Below are positions 1 to 8,243 of a stretch of DNA of 64,000 nucleotides, piece after piece. The translations under genes and the position numbers were made by a program. Numbering within the stretch: the stretch's first letter is position 1; every line of letters begins with the position of its first letter. The notes beneath the pieces were generated by a model. It saw nothing but the letters and a program-made list of their open reading frames with translations, had not been told where the DNA came from and did no database searches. The stretch is taken from positions 1 to 64,000 of the forward strand of contig JBEKVI010000010.1 in the NCBI GenBank assembly GCA_049514215.1. The letters run 5' to 3'. The stretch is from BOG-994 sp049514215 (lineage in GTDB: Bacteria > Pseudomonadota > Gammaproteobacteria > Burkholderiales > Burkholderiaceae_D).

Positions 1-558
1 GCCAAGACCCGCCTCGGCCAGTACTTTATGGAGTTTCGGAACATCGCTTGGATCGGTCGAGGCGCCCAGCGGGCGCTTGTTTACCACGGGACGTCGCAAG
101 ACGCGCGCATGGCCGTGATCCACGAATTCGGGCGGCGGCTGATCCTCGAAGGCCGACAAGTCCTCCAATTCATCCTCGAACTCATCCTCGAACGTCGGTG
201 CGGGTTCGGAGGGCGACTCCTCGAGCACCTGTTCCGGGGCGGGCGGCACGTCCATCGTCCCTGCAATTTCATCTTGCAGGCGCCAAGGCTCCTCGTCGAA
301 GCGCAAGGCGACAGTCACGGGCCCATTGGGCGGACGCACAGCGCCATTTTTCCCTGCCCCGCCGCGCTTGCCGTTACGGCGGCCACGGTCGCGACGTGGA
401 GAGGGAGGCGCCCCGTTTTGCGGCACCGCGTTCGTGGGAGCAGTGGCAGGCCCAGACAAGACCTCCGCACCTTCCCCAGCTGGCGTTACGGGCGCATCGC
501 CAGGCAGGCTATCTTTGGGACGCGGTCTACGCAGCGGGTGGCGGTGGAGTCTGCGCAA
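1..558 (-). CDS. rluB: 23S rRNA pseudouridine synthase RluB, N-terminal part (cut by window edge)
   Basis: Partial gene reading off the left edge. The last visible residues, KLHKVLAEAGLG, match the first helix of the S4 RNA-binding domain that opens RluB, which makes the pseudouridine near the peptidyl-transferase centre of 23S rRNA. Before this lies a long low-complexity extension of about 170 residues. It is first Pro/Arg/Gly-rich and then strongly acidic (repeated E-D-E-F-E-D), an arrangement often seen in proteobacterial RluB. The frame opens just after a TGA. The chosen TTG at 558 has AAAAGGTG seven bases before it; the first in-frame ATG is at 255. With the TTG start the gene overlaps scpB by 32 bp. 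scpB-rluB is a widespread gene pair, which supports the call. The catalytic domain lies outside the window. Confidence 0.72.
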   Translation of the reverse strand, partial: MRRLHRHPLRRPRPKDSLPGDAPVTPAGEGAEVLSGPATAPTNAVPQNGAPPSPRRDRGRRNGKRGGAGKNGAVRPPNGPVTVALRFDEEPWRLQDEIAGTMDVPPAPEQVLEESPSEPAPTFEDEFEDELEDLSAFEDQPPPEFVDHGHARVLRRPVVNKRPLGASTDPSDVPKLHKVLAEAGLG

Positions 559-1129
559 AATCAATCACCTTTTGTTCAAGTAAGGGCGTCGTGACGACGC
601 CAGGATCTTCCGCGCCACCGGGTTCGGCAAGCGAGGGTAGTTCATCAAGCGATCTGAGCGCGAGGTCATCCAGAAATGCCTTGGTGGTCGCATACAATCC
701 CGGGCGACCCGGGGCATCCCGATGCCCGATCACATCGATCCAGCCACGGTCCTCGAGGCTTTTCATGACCTGGGTGGAGACGCTAACGCCACGAATTTCC
801 TCGATATCACCCCGCGTGACGGGCTGCCGATAGGCGATGATCGCCAGCGTCTCGAGGGCTGCTCGCGAGTACTTGGGGGGTTTCTCCGGGTTGAGCCGCG
901 CTAGATATTCATACATTCCAGCCCGACTCTGGAACCGCCAGCCCGTAGCCATCGCAATCAGTTCAAGACCTCGGCTGGACCATTCGCCCCGAATCTCCTC
1001 GAGCAACGTTCGGATGGTGTCGGCGTTGAGTTCGTCCTCGAAGAGCCGACGCAATTCCAAGACCGTTAACGGCTCTTGAGCACACAGCAGCGCTGTTTCC
1101 AGCACTTTCTTAGCTTCAGATGTATTCAT
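527..1129 (-). CDS. scpB: SMC-Scp complex subunit ScpB
   Basis: 200-residue ScpB, the winged-helix protein that with ScpA forms the regulatory part of the SMC condensin and compacts and segregates sister chromosomes. The segment RAALETLAIIAYRQPVTRGD (residues about 88-107), followed by an IRGVSV core and RDAPGRPGLYATT, is the family signature. The length is usual. ATG start at 1129 with GGAG five bases upstream. It is followed by, and overlaps, rluB on the same strand. scpA, normally the upstream neighbour, is not in the preceding 1.4 kb; an AI-2E family permease is found there instead, so scpA must be elsewhere. Confidence 0.95.
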   Translation of the reverse strand: MNTSEAKKVLETALLCAQEPLTVLELRRLFEDELNADTIRTLLEEIRGEWSSRGLELIAMATGWRFQSRAGMYEYLARLNPEKPPKYSRAALETLAIIAYRQPVTRGDIEEIRGVSVSTQVMKSLEDRGWIDVIGHRDAPGRPGLYATTKAFLDDLALRSLDELPSLAEPGGAEDPGVVTTPLLEQKVIDFAQTPPPPAA

Positions 1130-1515
1130 TCGGCTCCGTGAGGAGCAAATCAGTATGCAAGAAGTTCCGGACGAATGACGTCAGCGCGATTCCGGGCATT
1201 CAGCCCGGACTTCTTCGCCCAATCGCGGCGGTACGGCCGATTGTGTTTTTGTGGGAAGAAGCGCGAGAGGTTGATCGCAGGGCCGAAGCCGTGAACTCCA
1301 CTCCATTCACTGGTCAAGGGCAACCTCTCCAAGACCAACCGCAGTCCGATCAGTGTTTGAGTATAGGCCAAATGCCACCCGAACGCAAAAGGAGGGGGCC
1401 GCGTTGCACAGCGTACACAGTGTCCAGCGAATCTCTGCCGGGCATTCTTGGGAATCGCGAGTCGGTCCTGGCCGGCCTCTCTTCAGCCATGGACCGGATT
1501 TTCTCCTAGCCAGAT
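1130..1515. other. Intergenic region upstream of scpB
   Basis: About 390 bp between scpB and the end of the AI-2E permease gene, both on the minus strand. It must hold the scpB promoter unless transcription reads through from the permease. Short open frames here lack recognisable motifs or good ribosome-binding sites. I see no repeat or RNA gene. Confidence 0.5.
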
Positions 1516-2577
1516 TTAAGGGGTCGTCTCAAGATCCTTGGTGGCGGCGAATGTGCGAGCCACGTTGGGTTGGTCCCAACGGTGCCATTCCGATTTTAGC
1601 CACGCGTAGAAAATCGGCGCGATTACGACGCCGCGCAGGCCAAAGAGCCTTTCGAACAAAAGCATCGTCACCAGAATCTCCCAGGAACGGGCATTGATCT
1701 GCCCGCCGACGATGCGCGCGTTTAGGAAGTATTCGAGCTTGTGCACGCCAATGAGGAAGGCGAGCGAAGCCAGGGCGACCGGTAGGGAGTTCCCAAGGCT
1801 GATGACCGTGATGGCGGTGTTGGAGAGGAGGTTGCCCACGACCGGTAACAGGCCCGCCACAAAGGTCGACGTGACCATGGTCTTGGAAAACGGCAGATGG
1901 ACGCCAAACAGCGGAAGCACGAGCATGAGATAGATCGCCGTCAGGCTGGTGTTCAAGGCAGAGATTTTGACTTGCGCCGTAGCGACCCTCCAGAACACGT
2001 CGCGCAGTGCGGCGACTTGGACCAGCAAAGCGTTGCTCGCAGGGCCCAGGCGCGCCGGAGGCGCAAGTTCGCTAACCGCAATGAGCGCACCCAAAAGAAT
2101 ACCGATGAGCGCGTAGCCGATATCCTTGGCCACATCGAGACTGAGCGTGCCCAGTTCGGCGGCGTGACCTTTAAGCCAGTTGGCGACCGAATCGAACAGG
2201 CTGTCGGTCTGGGGAATCATGTCTCCCACCCTTGAGGGGAGCCAAGCGCGCGCCGAGGCGATGATATCGGCCATCCGGTCGAGGAGTTCATGAAACCCTG
2301 CCCCGTCATGGAGAATCAGATGCAGGCCCGATCCCATGCCAACAAAGAATCCCACGACAATAATGAACAGAAATCCGATCGCGAGCCCGCGCGCCCGCCG
2401 CAAATTCGGTCCGTGCCGCTTTAAGGCGGCGGTAATCTGCGCGATGAGCGAGAACGCCAGAAGTCCGCTTAACAAGGGAAGAAGGAGTCCGACGTAGACC
2501 AAACCCAATACGGCGCAAGCCCCGATGAGAAAAGCCAGGAAGCGCGCATTGTGAGGGGCAGAAAGAAAGTTGCGCAT
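1516..2577 (-). CDS. AI-2E family transporter (YdgG/PerM-type membrane protein)
   Basis: 353-residue integral membrane protein with the AI-2E transporter (PerM/TqsA) layout: two or three N-terminal hydrophobic helices, a polar segment around residues 95-145, then a cluster of helices to about residue 330. The stretch around VAGLLPVVGNLLSNT (residues about 240-255), the family's conserved Pro-Gly segment, supports the call. Members export autoinducer-2 or act as Na+/H+ or general permeases, so the substrate cannot be given. The ATG start at 2577 gives a normal family N-terminus, but no strong ribosome-binding site is visible. It is divergent from the gene at 2878. Confidence 0.85.
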   Translation of the reverse strand: MRNFLSAPHNARFLAFLIGACAVLGLVYVGLLLPLLSGLLAFSLIAQITAALKRHGPNLRRARGLAIGFLFIIVVGFFVGMGSGLHLILHDGAGFHELLDRMADIIASARAWLPSRVGDMIPQTDSLFDSVANWLKGHAAELGTLSLDVAKDIGYALIGILLGALIAVSELAPPARLGPASNALLVQVAALRDVFWRVATAQVKISALNTSLTAIYLMLVLPLFGVHLPFSKTMVTSTFVAGLLPVVGNLLSNTAITVISLGNSLPVALASLAFLIGVHKLEYFLNARIVGGQINARSWEILVTMLLFERLFGLRGVVIAPIFYAWLKSEWHRWDQPNVARTFAATKDLETTP

Positions 2578-2877
2578 GTCTAGAGTCAGTCCGATCGTGT
2601 TCGAAAGAAGAAATCCATTTTAAGCCACTGTCTGCGTCCCTCTTGGTGCAGACGGCACTCGTTTAGATGCCCACTTGGCGGCTTTTTGCGCGAGCTTCGG
2701 ATCTGGAGCGGCGGTGCGTTCGGCGGTAGAATGCCCAGGCCGAGGGCGGCAGGCGTATATCCGGCGTTGTGAATGGCGTCTAGCTCCTCGTTCGACGGCC
2801 TTGGCAGAGGCCCCGTCGGCGGCGCGCGCATTCCGACAGACCGGTGCACCCTCACGGGTGGTCGCCAACGAGGATCC
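2578..2877. other. Divergent intergenic region
   Basis: 300 bp between the divergent AI-2E permease and the gene at 2878, expected to hold both promoters. Open frames run through it on both strands, but their products look like GC-rich noise. No clear promoter boxes were identified. Confidence 0.4.
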
Positions 2878-3636
2878 ATGGCCCTGGTCCACAAAATTCA
2901 AGATCACATCCTGATCCCGTTTGGAGGCTCGAGCGCTTCGGTTGGAGACATTAGCGTCGTGGGCGTATCGACGACGGGCCTGTTCTTCGAATCCGAGCTG
3001 CCCTTGGCCTATGTCCGAAAAGCCGAGCATCGCGGATTGCGACTGCGTGACTTCCCGACCGTCGTCGCAGGCGAGTGGCCCGAACTAGCCGAAGACGCCA
3101 TGGCGTGGCGCTTTCTCGAAAACCAGCTTATTTTGAAGTGTGATCCCAATGCGCCCCTCGAGCAATGGTTCATCGAGCTTTACTTCAACTATTGCCGAGC
3201 GGCGATCGCGTGTCCTTCTTCGTTTGTAGGTCTTCCCCTGAAACAGCGGCCCGATCCGTTTAACTCTCCCCGCTGGATCTTCGATGCGCTCATGCCCCTA
3301 CCCCAGGCCCACATCTACGACGGCGAGCCCAGCGAAAAATCATTCACGTTCTCACCGGCCAAATTCATCAAAGTCGGCTTCTGTTTTTGGACCGGACGCC
3401 GGATATTTGCGCTCGAGATCGACGATCCGCGGCGTTCGGACGGCCCGTCCCGCGCGGAAAAGGACGCGCGTCTGACGCGCGCCGGAGTCAGCGTCATCCA
3501 TCTCGCGCTCGATGAAGTGAAACATCCCGAAGCGCAGGCCCGGATCGGACAGCTGCCCGACGAAATCACGCACTTCTGGATGTTCGCAGAAACTCTGCGG
3601 CGGCAGAACCCATTCGACTATGCGGCTGGTGCCTAG
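2878..3636 (+). CDS. Hypothetical protein with DUF559/PD-(D/E)XK-like C-terminal segment
   Basis: 252 residues; I do not recognise the whole protein. The start is set at the ATG at 2878, preceded by GAGG at good spacing; the frame is open about 100 bp further upstream but that part looks non-coding. Residues about 165-210 (KVGFCFWTGRRIFALEIDD, then EKDARL, then GVSVIHL) resemble the core of DUF559/Vsr-like PD-(D/E)XK proteins: a strand, a second strand ending in E-x-D, a charged helix and a final hydrophobic strand. In DUF559 proteins the first strand carries a catalytic Asp (V-D-F); here the equivalent is V-G-F, so nuclease activity may be lost. There is no signal peptide. The next gene, a membrane protein, starts 70 bp downstream on the same strand. 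The structural reading is inference. Confidence 0.6.
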   Translation: MALVHKIQDHILIPFGGSSASVGDISVVGVSTTGLFFESELPLAYVRKAEHRGLRLRDFPTVVAGEWPELAEDAMAWRFLENQLILKCDPNAPLEQWFIELYFNYCRAAIACPSSFVGLPLKQRPDPFNSPRWIFDALMPLPQAHIYDGEPSEKSFTFSPAKFIKVGFCFWTGRRIFALEIDDPRRSDGPSRAEKDARLTRAGVSVIHLALDEVKHPEAQARIGQLPDEITHFWMFAETLRRQNPFDYAAGA

Positions 3637-3706
3637 CTCCGATGCGTTTTTTGACAAGATCCGACCAAAAGGACCGATGGTGCCTGGAAAGGGGGACTCT
3701 GTAACG

Positions 3707-4360
3707 ATGAATTCCGTGACCCGTTTCATCCGGTTGCGAATCCGGTTGTGCTCCGCGGCCCTGGCTTCGGGACTGCTGTGGTTGGTGTTGCCACCCTCCT
3801 GGAACCTTGTGCAGCGACTACTCGTGGCATGGAACGCCGGCGTCTATCTCTTCCTCGCGCTGATCTGGCTCATGATGGTGCGCACATCGCAGCAGCGCAT
3901 GCAGCATTGCTACGAAGAGGAAGACGATTCGGTTCTGGGAACGCTGATTCTGGTGTGCCTTGGCGCAATTGCCAGCTTCGTTGCCGTCGTGGTCCTGCTC
4001 GGGGGAAAAGACGTCGCACAGAGCTGGATCGTGGGACGCTACATGCTCACCGCGCTCACCATACTGGGGGCCTGGTTTCTCGTGCCCACGGTGTTTACCT
4101 TGCACTACGCCGACCTTTATTACAGTGCGCCGAAGAACCAGCGTCCCCTGGCGCTTCCGGAGGGCAAACCCGATCCCGACTACTGGGATTTCATCTATTA
4201 CTCGTTTACGATCGCCGCGGCCTCGCAGACCTCTGATGTGGTGACGCGTTCCACGCCAATGCGGCGAGCGACAGTGGCACAATCGGTCCTTTCGTTTTTC
4301 TTTAACGCGACCGTTTTGGGGTTTGCCATCAACGTCGCCGCTGGCCTTTTGGGGAAGTAG
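3707..4360 (+). CDS. DUF1345 family membrane protein
   Basis: 217-residue integral membrane protein of the DUF1345 family, with about five transmembrane helices. The conserved DPDYWDFIYYSFTIAAASQT segment (about residues 160-180) and the preceding F-x-L-H-Y-A-D-L-Y-Y are the family signature. Function is unknown. ATG start at 3707 with AAAGGGGGA about ten bases upstream; an in-frame ATG at 3677 is less likely. It follows the unknown gene at 2878 on the same strand, and the P450 gene begins 64 bp after its stop, so the three may be cotranscribed. Confidence 0.85.
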   Translation: MNSVTRFIRLRIRLCSAALASGLLWLVLPPSWNLVQRLLVAWNAGVYLFLALIWLMMVRTSQQRMQHCYEEEDDSVLGTLILVCLGAIASFVAVVVLLGGKDVAQSWIVGRYMLTALTILGAWFLVPTVFTLHYADLYYSAPKNQRPLALPEGKPDPDYWDFIYYSFTIAAASQTSDVVTRSTPMRRATVAQSVLSFFFNATVLGFAINVAAGLLGK

Positions 4361-4424
4361 CGGACTTCGAGGCGCGCGCTCCCGTAGAATGGAACTCAGA
4401 GCATCACAGAGTCGAGGTCAAGCG

Positions 4425-5879
4425 ATGCCACACGAAACCAAGGTCGAACAACGGGCGCCCGCAGAGCGTGCCTTGCGCACTCTGGAGAGCCTAAACGGGC
4501 CACGCGGGTTACCGTTTTTTGGAAACCTTTTCCAGATTGAGCCCACGCGATTTCATCAGATCGTCGAGGGCTGGAGCCGGCAGTACGGCGATCTCTTTCG
4601 GATCCAGATGGGCCGCAAGCCCGTGCTCGTGACTGCCGACCCCGAGGTGATCGGTAAAGTTCTGCGCGATCGGCCTGCGCCCTTCGGCCGCGGCACTCGT
4701 CTTGAGCAGGTCGGATCCGAAATGGGCATTTCCGGACTGTTCGGCGCCAACGGCGATGCCTGGCGAAGACAGAGGTCCATGGTGATGTCGGCCTTCGCCC
4801 CTGGCAATATCAAGCGTTACTTCCCTTCCCTCGTGGAGGTCACGCTACGACTCGAGCGCCGCTGGCGACGGGCTGCCGCATCGGGGTCGGCCATTGACCT
4901 GCAGGCCGACTTGATGCGCTTTACTGTCGATGTCACCGCAGGTCTGGCGTTCGGTGCGGAAATGAATACCCTCGAATCGGAAGGTAACGTGATTCAGGAG
5001 CACCTGGACGCCATCTTTCCCATGCTCGGCAAGAGACTGCTCGCCCCCATTCCCTATTGGCGCTGGTTCAAACTCGCGCAAGACCGTGCGTTGGAGGGCC
5101 ACCTCACCGAAATCCATCGTTCGGTGGAGGAGTTCATCAACCAGGCGCGACAGCGGATGGCAGCCGATCCCAGCCTGCGTGAAACTCCTGGGAACCTGAT
5201 CGAAGCGCTCATCGCCGCCCGCGATACGCCCGGCAGCGAACTCAACGACAGCGACGTCGCCGGCAACGTGTTGACGATGCTGCTGGCGGGCGAAGACACC
5301 ACCGCCAATACGCTTGCGTGGCTTATTCATCTGGTCTCACAAAGTCCGCAAAGCCAGGTCGCACTGCAAGAGGAGGCCGAGCGGATTCTGGGCGCCGATA
5401 GTGTCGCCCGCGAATTCGCCGACGCTGGAGAACTCGCCTATGCCGAAGCCTGCGCACACGAGACGATGCGATTGAAATCGGTGGCCCCCATTCTGATCCT
5501 CGAGGCTTACTCGGAAACCGAAGTCGCGGGGGTCAGTCTAGCCGCCGGAACGCTCGTCATGCTCCTGACCCGCCAGGCGGCGACGGACGCACGCAGTTTC
5601 TCGAATTCGCAGCAGTTTCTTCCCCAGCGCTGGCTCGCCGAAGGCGAGGCCTCCGGCGGTAACACGGCGCCCAGACGCGCCTCCATGCCGTTCGGGGGCG
5701 GACCCCGGCTGTGTCCGGGACGCTACCTGGCACTTCTCGAGATAAAAATGGTCGTCTCCATGCTCTTTCGCAATTTCGAGATTCTGGCGGTGACTCCCAG
5801 CGGGGGCGGCCCGGTACGCGAGCGCCTGTCCTTCACGATGGAGCCCGTCGGACTGCAGATGAAACTCAGAGCCCGGTAG
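4425..5879 (+). CDS. Cytochrome P450
   Basis: 484-residue soluble haem-thiolate monooxygenase with all P450 landmarks: I-helix AGEDTT (residues 288-293) for oxygen activation, K-helix ETMR (346-349, the ExxR motif), and the haem loop FGGGPRLCPG (423-432) with Cys430 as axial ligand. There is no membrane anchor. The N-terminal G-P-x-G-L-P-F-F-G-N segment resembles CYP4/CYP102-like class II P450s. No ferredoxin or reductase gene is adjacent, so redox partners must come from elsewhere. ATG at 4425 with GAGG about eight bases upstream. It ends 27 bp from a convergent SDR gene. Substrate unknown; fatty acid or terpenoid oxidation is possible but not shown. Confidence 0.95.
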   Translation: MPHETKVEQRAPAERALRTLESLNGPRGLPFFGNLFQIEPTRFHQIVEGWSRQYGDLFRIQMGRKPVLVTADPEVIGKVLRDRPAPFGRGTRLEQVGSEMGISGLFGANGDAWRRQRSMVMSAFAPGNIKRYFPSLVEVTLRLERRWRRAAASGSAIDLQADLMRFTVDVTAGLAFGAEMNTLESEGNVIQEHLDAIFPMLGKRLLAPIPYWRWFKLAQDRALEGHLTEIHRSVEEFINQARQRMAADPSLRETPGNLIEALIAARDTPGSELNDSDVAGNVLTMLLAGEDTTANTLAWLIHLVSQSPQSQVALQEEAERILGADSVAREFADAGELAYAEACAHETMRLKSVAPILILEAYSETEVAGVSLAAGTLVMLLTRQAATDARSFSNSQQFLPQRWLAEGEASGGNTAPRRASMPFGGGPRLCPGRYLALLEIKMVVSMLFRNFEILAVTPSGGGPVRERLSFTMEPVGLQMKLRAR

Positions 5880-5906
5880 GGGGCATCGCGCAAACACGGT
5901 CCTGCG

Positions 5907-6662
5907 CTAGCCTCGCCCGACGAAGGGCATCTTGGTGGCCATCACGGTCATGAACTGGACGTTGGCATCCAGGGGGAGGCTTGCCATGTACGCCACGGCT
6001 TGGCCCACGTGCTCGACATCCATGGTCGGCTCGGCTGCGACGGTTCCGTTGGCTTGCTGGACGCCCTTGGCCATGCGCGCGGTCATCTCGGTGTGGGCAT
6101 TGCCAATATCGATCTGGCCACAGGCGATATCGAAGGCGCGCCCGTCCAAGGAGGTGGACTTCGTCAAGCCTGTCACCGCATGTTTGGTTGCCGTATAGGG
6201 TGCAGAATTCGGCCTGGGCGCCGTGGCCGAAATGGATCCGTTGTTGATGATCCGCCCACCCCGCGGGTTCTGGGCCTTCATGACCCGAAAGGCGGCCTGG
6301 GTGCACAAAAACACACCCGTGAGATTGGTGTCGAGCACACGTTGCCACTGCTCAAGGCTGAGCTCGTCGAGCGGTATCGCTGGCGCTCCCGTTCCTGCAT
6401 TGTTGAACAAGAGATCGACACGACCGTAGCGCTGCACGACGCTCTCAAAAAGCGCGGCCACGGACGCCGCATCGGTCACATCGGCCAAAGCGACGAAGCA
6501 AGGACGCCCTTGGGCACGCGGCGCGGCGGCGGTTGCCTCCAATGCGTCCCGTCTGCGGCCCGCGAGCGCCACCTGGAAACCACCCTCCAGAAGGGCGAAC
6601 GCCACAGCTCGGCCGACTCCACTGCCCGCGCCGGTGACGATGGCCACCTTGTGTTCAGACAT
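5907..6662 (-). CDS. SDR family NAD(P)-dependent oxidoreductase
   Basis: 251-residue classical short-chain dehydrogenase/reductase. TGAGSGVG (residues 10-17) binds the nucleotide, NNAG (87-90) stabilises the central sheet, and Ser143/145, Tyr156 and Lys160 (YTATK) form the active site. Arg36-Arg38 after the second strand (AGRRR) suggest NADP(H) preference. ATG at 6662 follows AAGGGGG at good spacing. It is convergent with the P450 gene and 63 bp downstream of a small secreted-protein gene on the same strand. Substrate not predictable. Confidence 0.93.
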   Translation of the reverse strand: MSEHKVAIVTGAGSGVGRAVAFALLEGGFQVALAGRRRDALEATAAAPRAQGRPCFVALADVTDAASVAALFESVVQRYGRVDLLFNNAGTGAPAIPLDELSLEQWQRVLDTNLTGVFLCTQAAFRVMKAQNPRGGRIINNGSISATAPRPNSAPYTATKHAVTGLTKSTSLDGRAFDIACGQIDIGNAHTEMTARMAKGVQQANGTVAAEPTMDVEHVGQAVAYMASLPLDANVQFMTVMATKMPFVGRG

Positions 6663-6725
6663 GAGCGCCCCCTTCAGAATCGACTGCCCGAACGAGCACC
6701 TGTCGAGCCGAGGTTATAAGGGCGC

Positions 6726-7055
6726 TCAACGCGGAGGCCCCTCACCGGGCGCCCATCCGGGAGGTACAAATTGCCAGCCGCCGGGGCCTTGCACCCAATG
6801 GCCTGGGGCATAGTATTGATGATGCCGAACCCGGACCCAATACCCTGGCACCCACACGTGGCGATATCCATCCCAGCGCCAGTAGCCCGGAGCCCAGACG
6901 TATCCCCGTCGCGGTGGTGGAAGCGGTTCGACGCGCACCGGAGGCGGCGGCGTCCCGATCGTGATTCCGACTCCGACCTGAGCGCTCGCGGGCGCAGGCC
7001 CCGCTACGCTCACAATGACACCGAGCATCACTGGGAGCAGGCATTTTCTGTACAT
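6726..7055 (-). CDS. YXWGXW repeat-type small exported protein
   Basis: 109 residues with a clear signal peptide (hydrophobic residues about 7-20, A-S-A cleavage site near 23-25), then a Pro-rich linker and repeated aromatic units of the form Y-x-W-x-P-G-Y-W and V-W-V-P-G-Y-W, ending in P-G-H-W and P-P-G-W. This is the BcpO/YXWGXW family of short envelope proteins of unknown role in proteobacteria. No partner gene is obvious nearby; the Opp-type transporter operon ends about 170 bp upstream on the same strand. Confidence 0.85.
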   Translation of the reverse strand: MYRKCLLPVMLGVIVSVAGPAPASAQVGVGITIGTPPPPVRVEPLPPPRRGYVWAPGYWRWDGYRHVWVPGYWVRVRHHQYYAPGHWVQGPGGWQFVPPGWAPGEGPPR

Positions 7056-7223
7056 GGTGCTACGCCCTCCTTACTGGATCGAATCAAGCTCGCCCAGGCT
7101 CTTGCAGCGAGGTGATCCAGTCTAGTGGCTCAAGCCCCGGACGTCTAGCGGATCACCCACGAGCTTCAGCACCTTGTGATTCTCGCGCCGTCAAGAGGCA
7201 GCGGCAGATCACGGGCACCTCCA

Positions 7224-8243
7224 CTAGGCCGCGATCGCGGTGGAAGTGGCGGAATCAATCAGCGGGTAGTGGCAGGCGACTGCGCGATGAGCCCCGAGCT
7301 CGCGAAGGGCCGGCCTTACAGTGCGACATTCCGCGGTGCTATAGCGGCACCGCGGATGGAATCGGCAACCCAAAGGCGGATTCATGGGGCTCGGAGGTTC
7401 ACCGCCCAAGACGATCCGTTGCGTCCTCGTGCCGTCTTGCACCTGCGCAACGGGGACTGCGGAGAGCAACGCCTCCGTATAGGGATGAGCCGGCGCATCA
7501 TAGAGCGACTGTGTCGGACCCATTTCGACGATCGATCCCAGGTACATCACTGCAGTGCGAGTCGCTACCTGGCGGATGACACTCAGATCGTGAGCGATGA
7601 AAACATAGGTCAGCCCGAGTCGTGCCTGAAGATCCGACAGGAGATTGATGATCTGGGCCTGGATCGAGACATCCAGCGCGGATACGGGCTCGTCGGCCAC
7701 GACGAGTTTGGGCGCAAGGGCCAGCGCGCGGGCGATTCCGATCCGCTGCCGCTGGCCCCCGGAGAATTCGTGCGGAAATCGCGCCAGGTGGCTCCAATCA
7801 AGACCGACGAGATCGATCAGTTCCTCGACACGCGCGTTGACTTCCCGCGTGCCTCGCCGACCATGCACCCTAAGTGGCTCTGCAATCAAATCCCCGACGC
7901 GACGTCGTGGATTCAAACTCGAGTAGGGGTCTTGAAAGACCATCTGGAACTGGGCTCGCCGGGCTCGCAGGGCGCGATTCGAAAGGTGGGTGATGTCATG
8001 CCCATCGAAGAACAGCGTGCCGGAAGTGATCTCGTAGAGCCGCACGAGGCAGCGCGCCAGAGTCGACTTTCCGCATCCCGATTCTCCGACGAGCCCAAGC
8101 GTCTCACCGGGCCAGACGTCCAGCGACACCCGGTCGAGCGCATGCAGTCTCTGGGCGGACAGTCGCGCCGCCGATCGTCCCACGGAAAAGTCCTTGCACA
8201 AATCGATGGCCCGAAGAAGGGGCTCGTCTGTCCTCGCGCTCAC
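7224..8243 (-). CDS. Dipeptide/oligopeptide ABC transporter ATP-binding protein (OppF/DppF type)
   Basis: 339-residue ABC ATPase: Walker A GESGCGKST (53-61), signature FSGGQRQR (160-167), Walker B VVADE (181-185), and the C-terminal oligopeptide extension with CRFHPRC ligands as in the iron-sulfur or zinc-type tail of OppF/DppF. It energises import through the adjacent permeases. The GTG start at 8243 overlaps the TGA of the upstream ATPase gene (GTGA), showing translational coupling. It is the last gene of a four-gene set transcribed on the minus strand. Peptide, nickel or other small solutes are possible because no binding protein is present to define specificity. Confidence 0.92.
   Translation of the reverse strand: MSARTDEPLLRAIDLCKDFSVGRSAARLSAQRLHALDRVSLDVWPGETLGLVGESGCGKSTLARCLVRLYEITSGTLFFDGHDITHLSNRALRARRAQFQMVFQDPYSSLNPRRRVGDLIAEPLRVHGRRGTREVNARVEELIDLVGLDWSHLARFPHEFSGGQRQRIGIARALALAPKLVVADEPVSALDVSIQAQIINLLSDLQARLGLTYVFIAHDLSVIRQVATRTAVMYLGSIVEMGPTQSLYDAPAHPYTEALLSAVPVAQVQDGTRTQRIVLGGEPPSPMNPPLGCRFHPRCRYSTAECRTVRPALRELGAHRAVACHYPLIDSATSTAIAA

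Noticed and set aside
48..833. Long plus-strand open frame over rluB/scpB
   Set aside because: Shadow of the two minus-strand genes; no family features, Arg/Pro-rich product.
1150..1371. Possible 73-codon minus-strand gene between scpB and the AI-2E permease
   Set aside because: TTG start without a good ribosome-binding site and no recognisable sequence.
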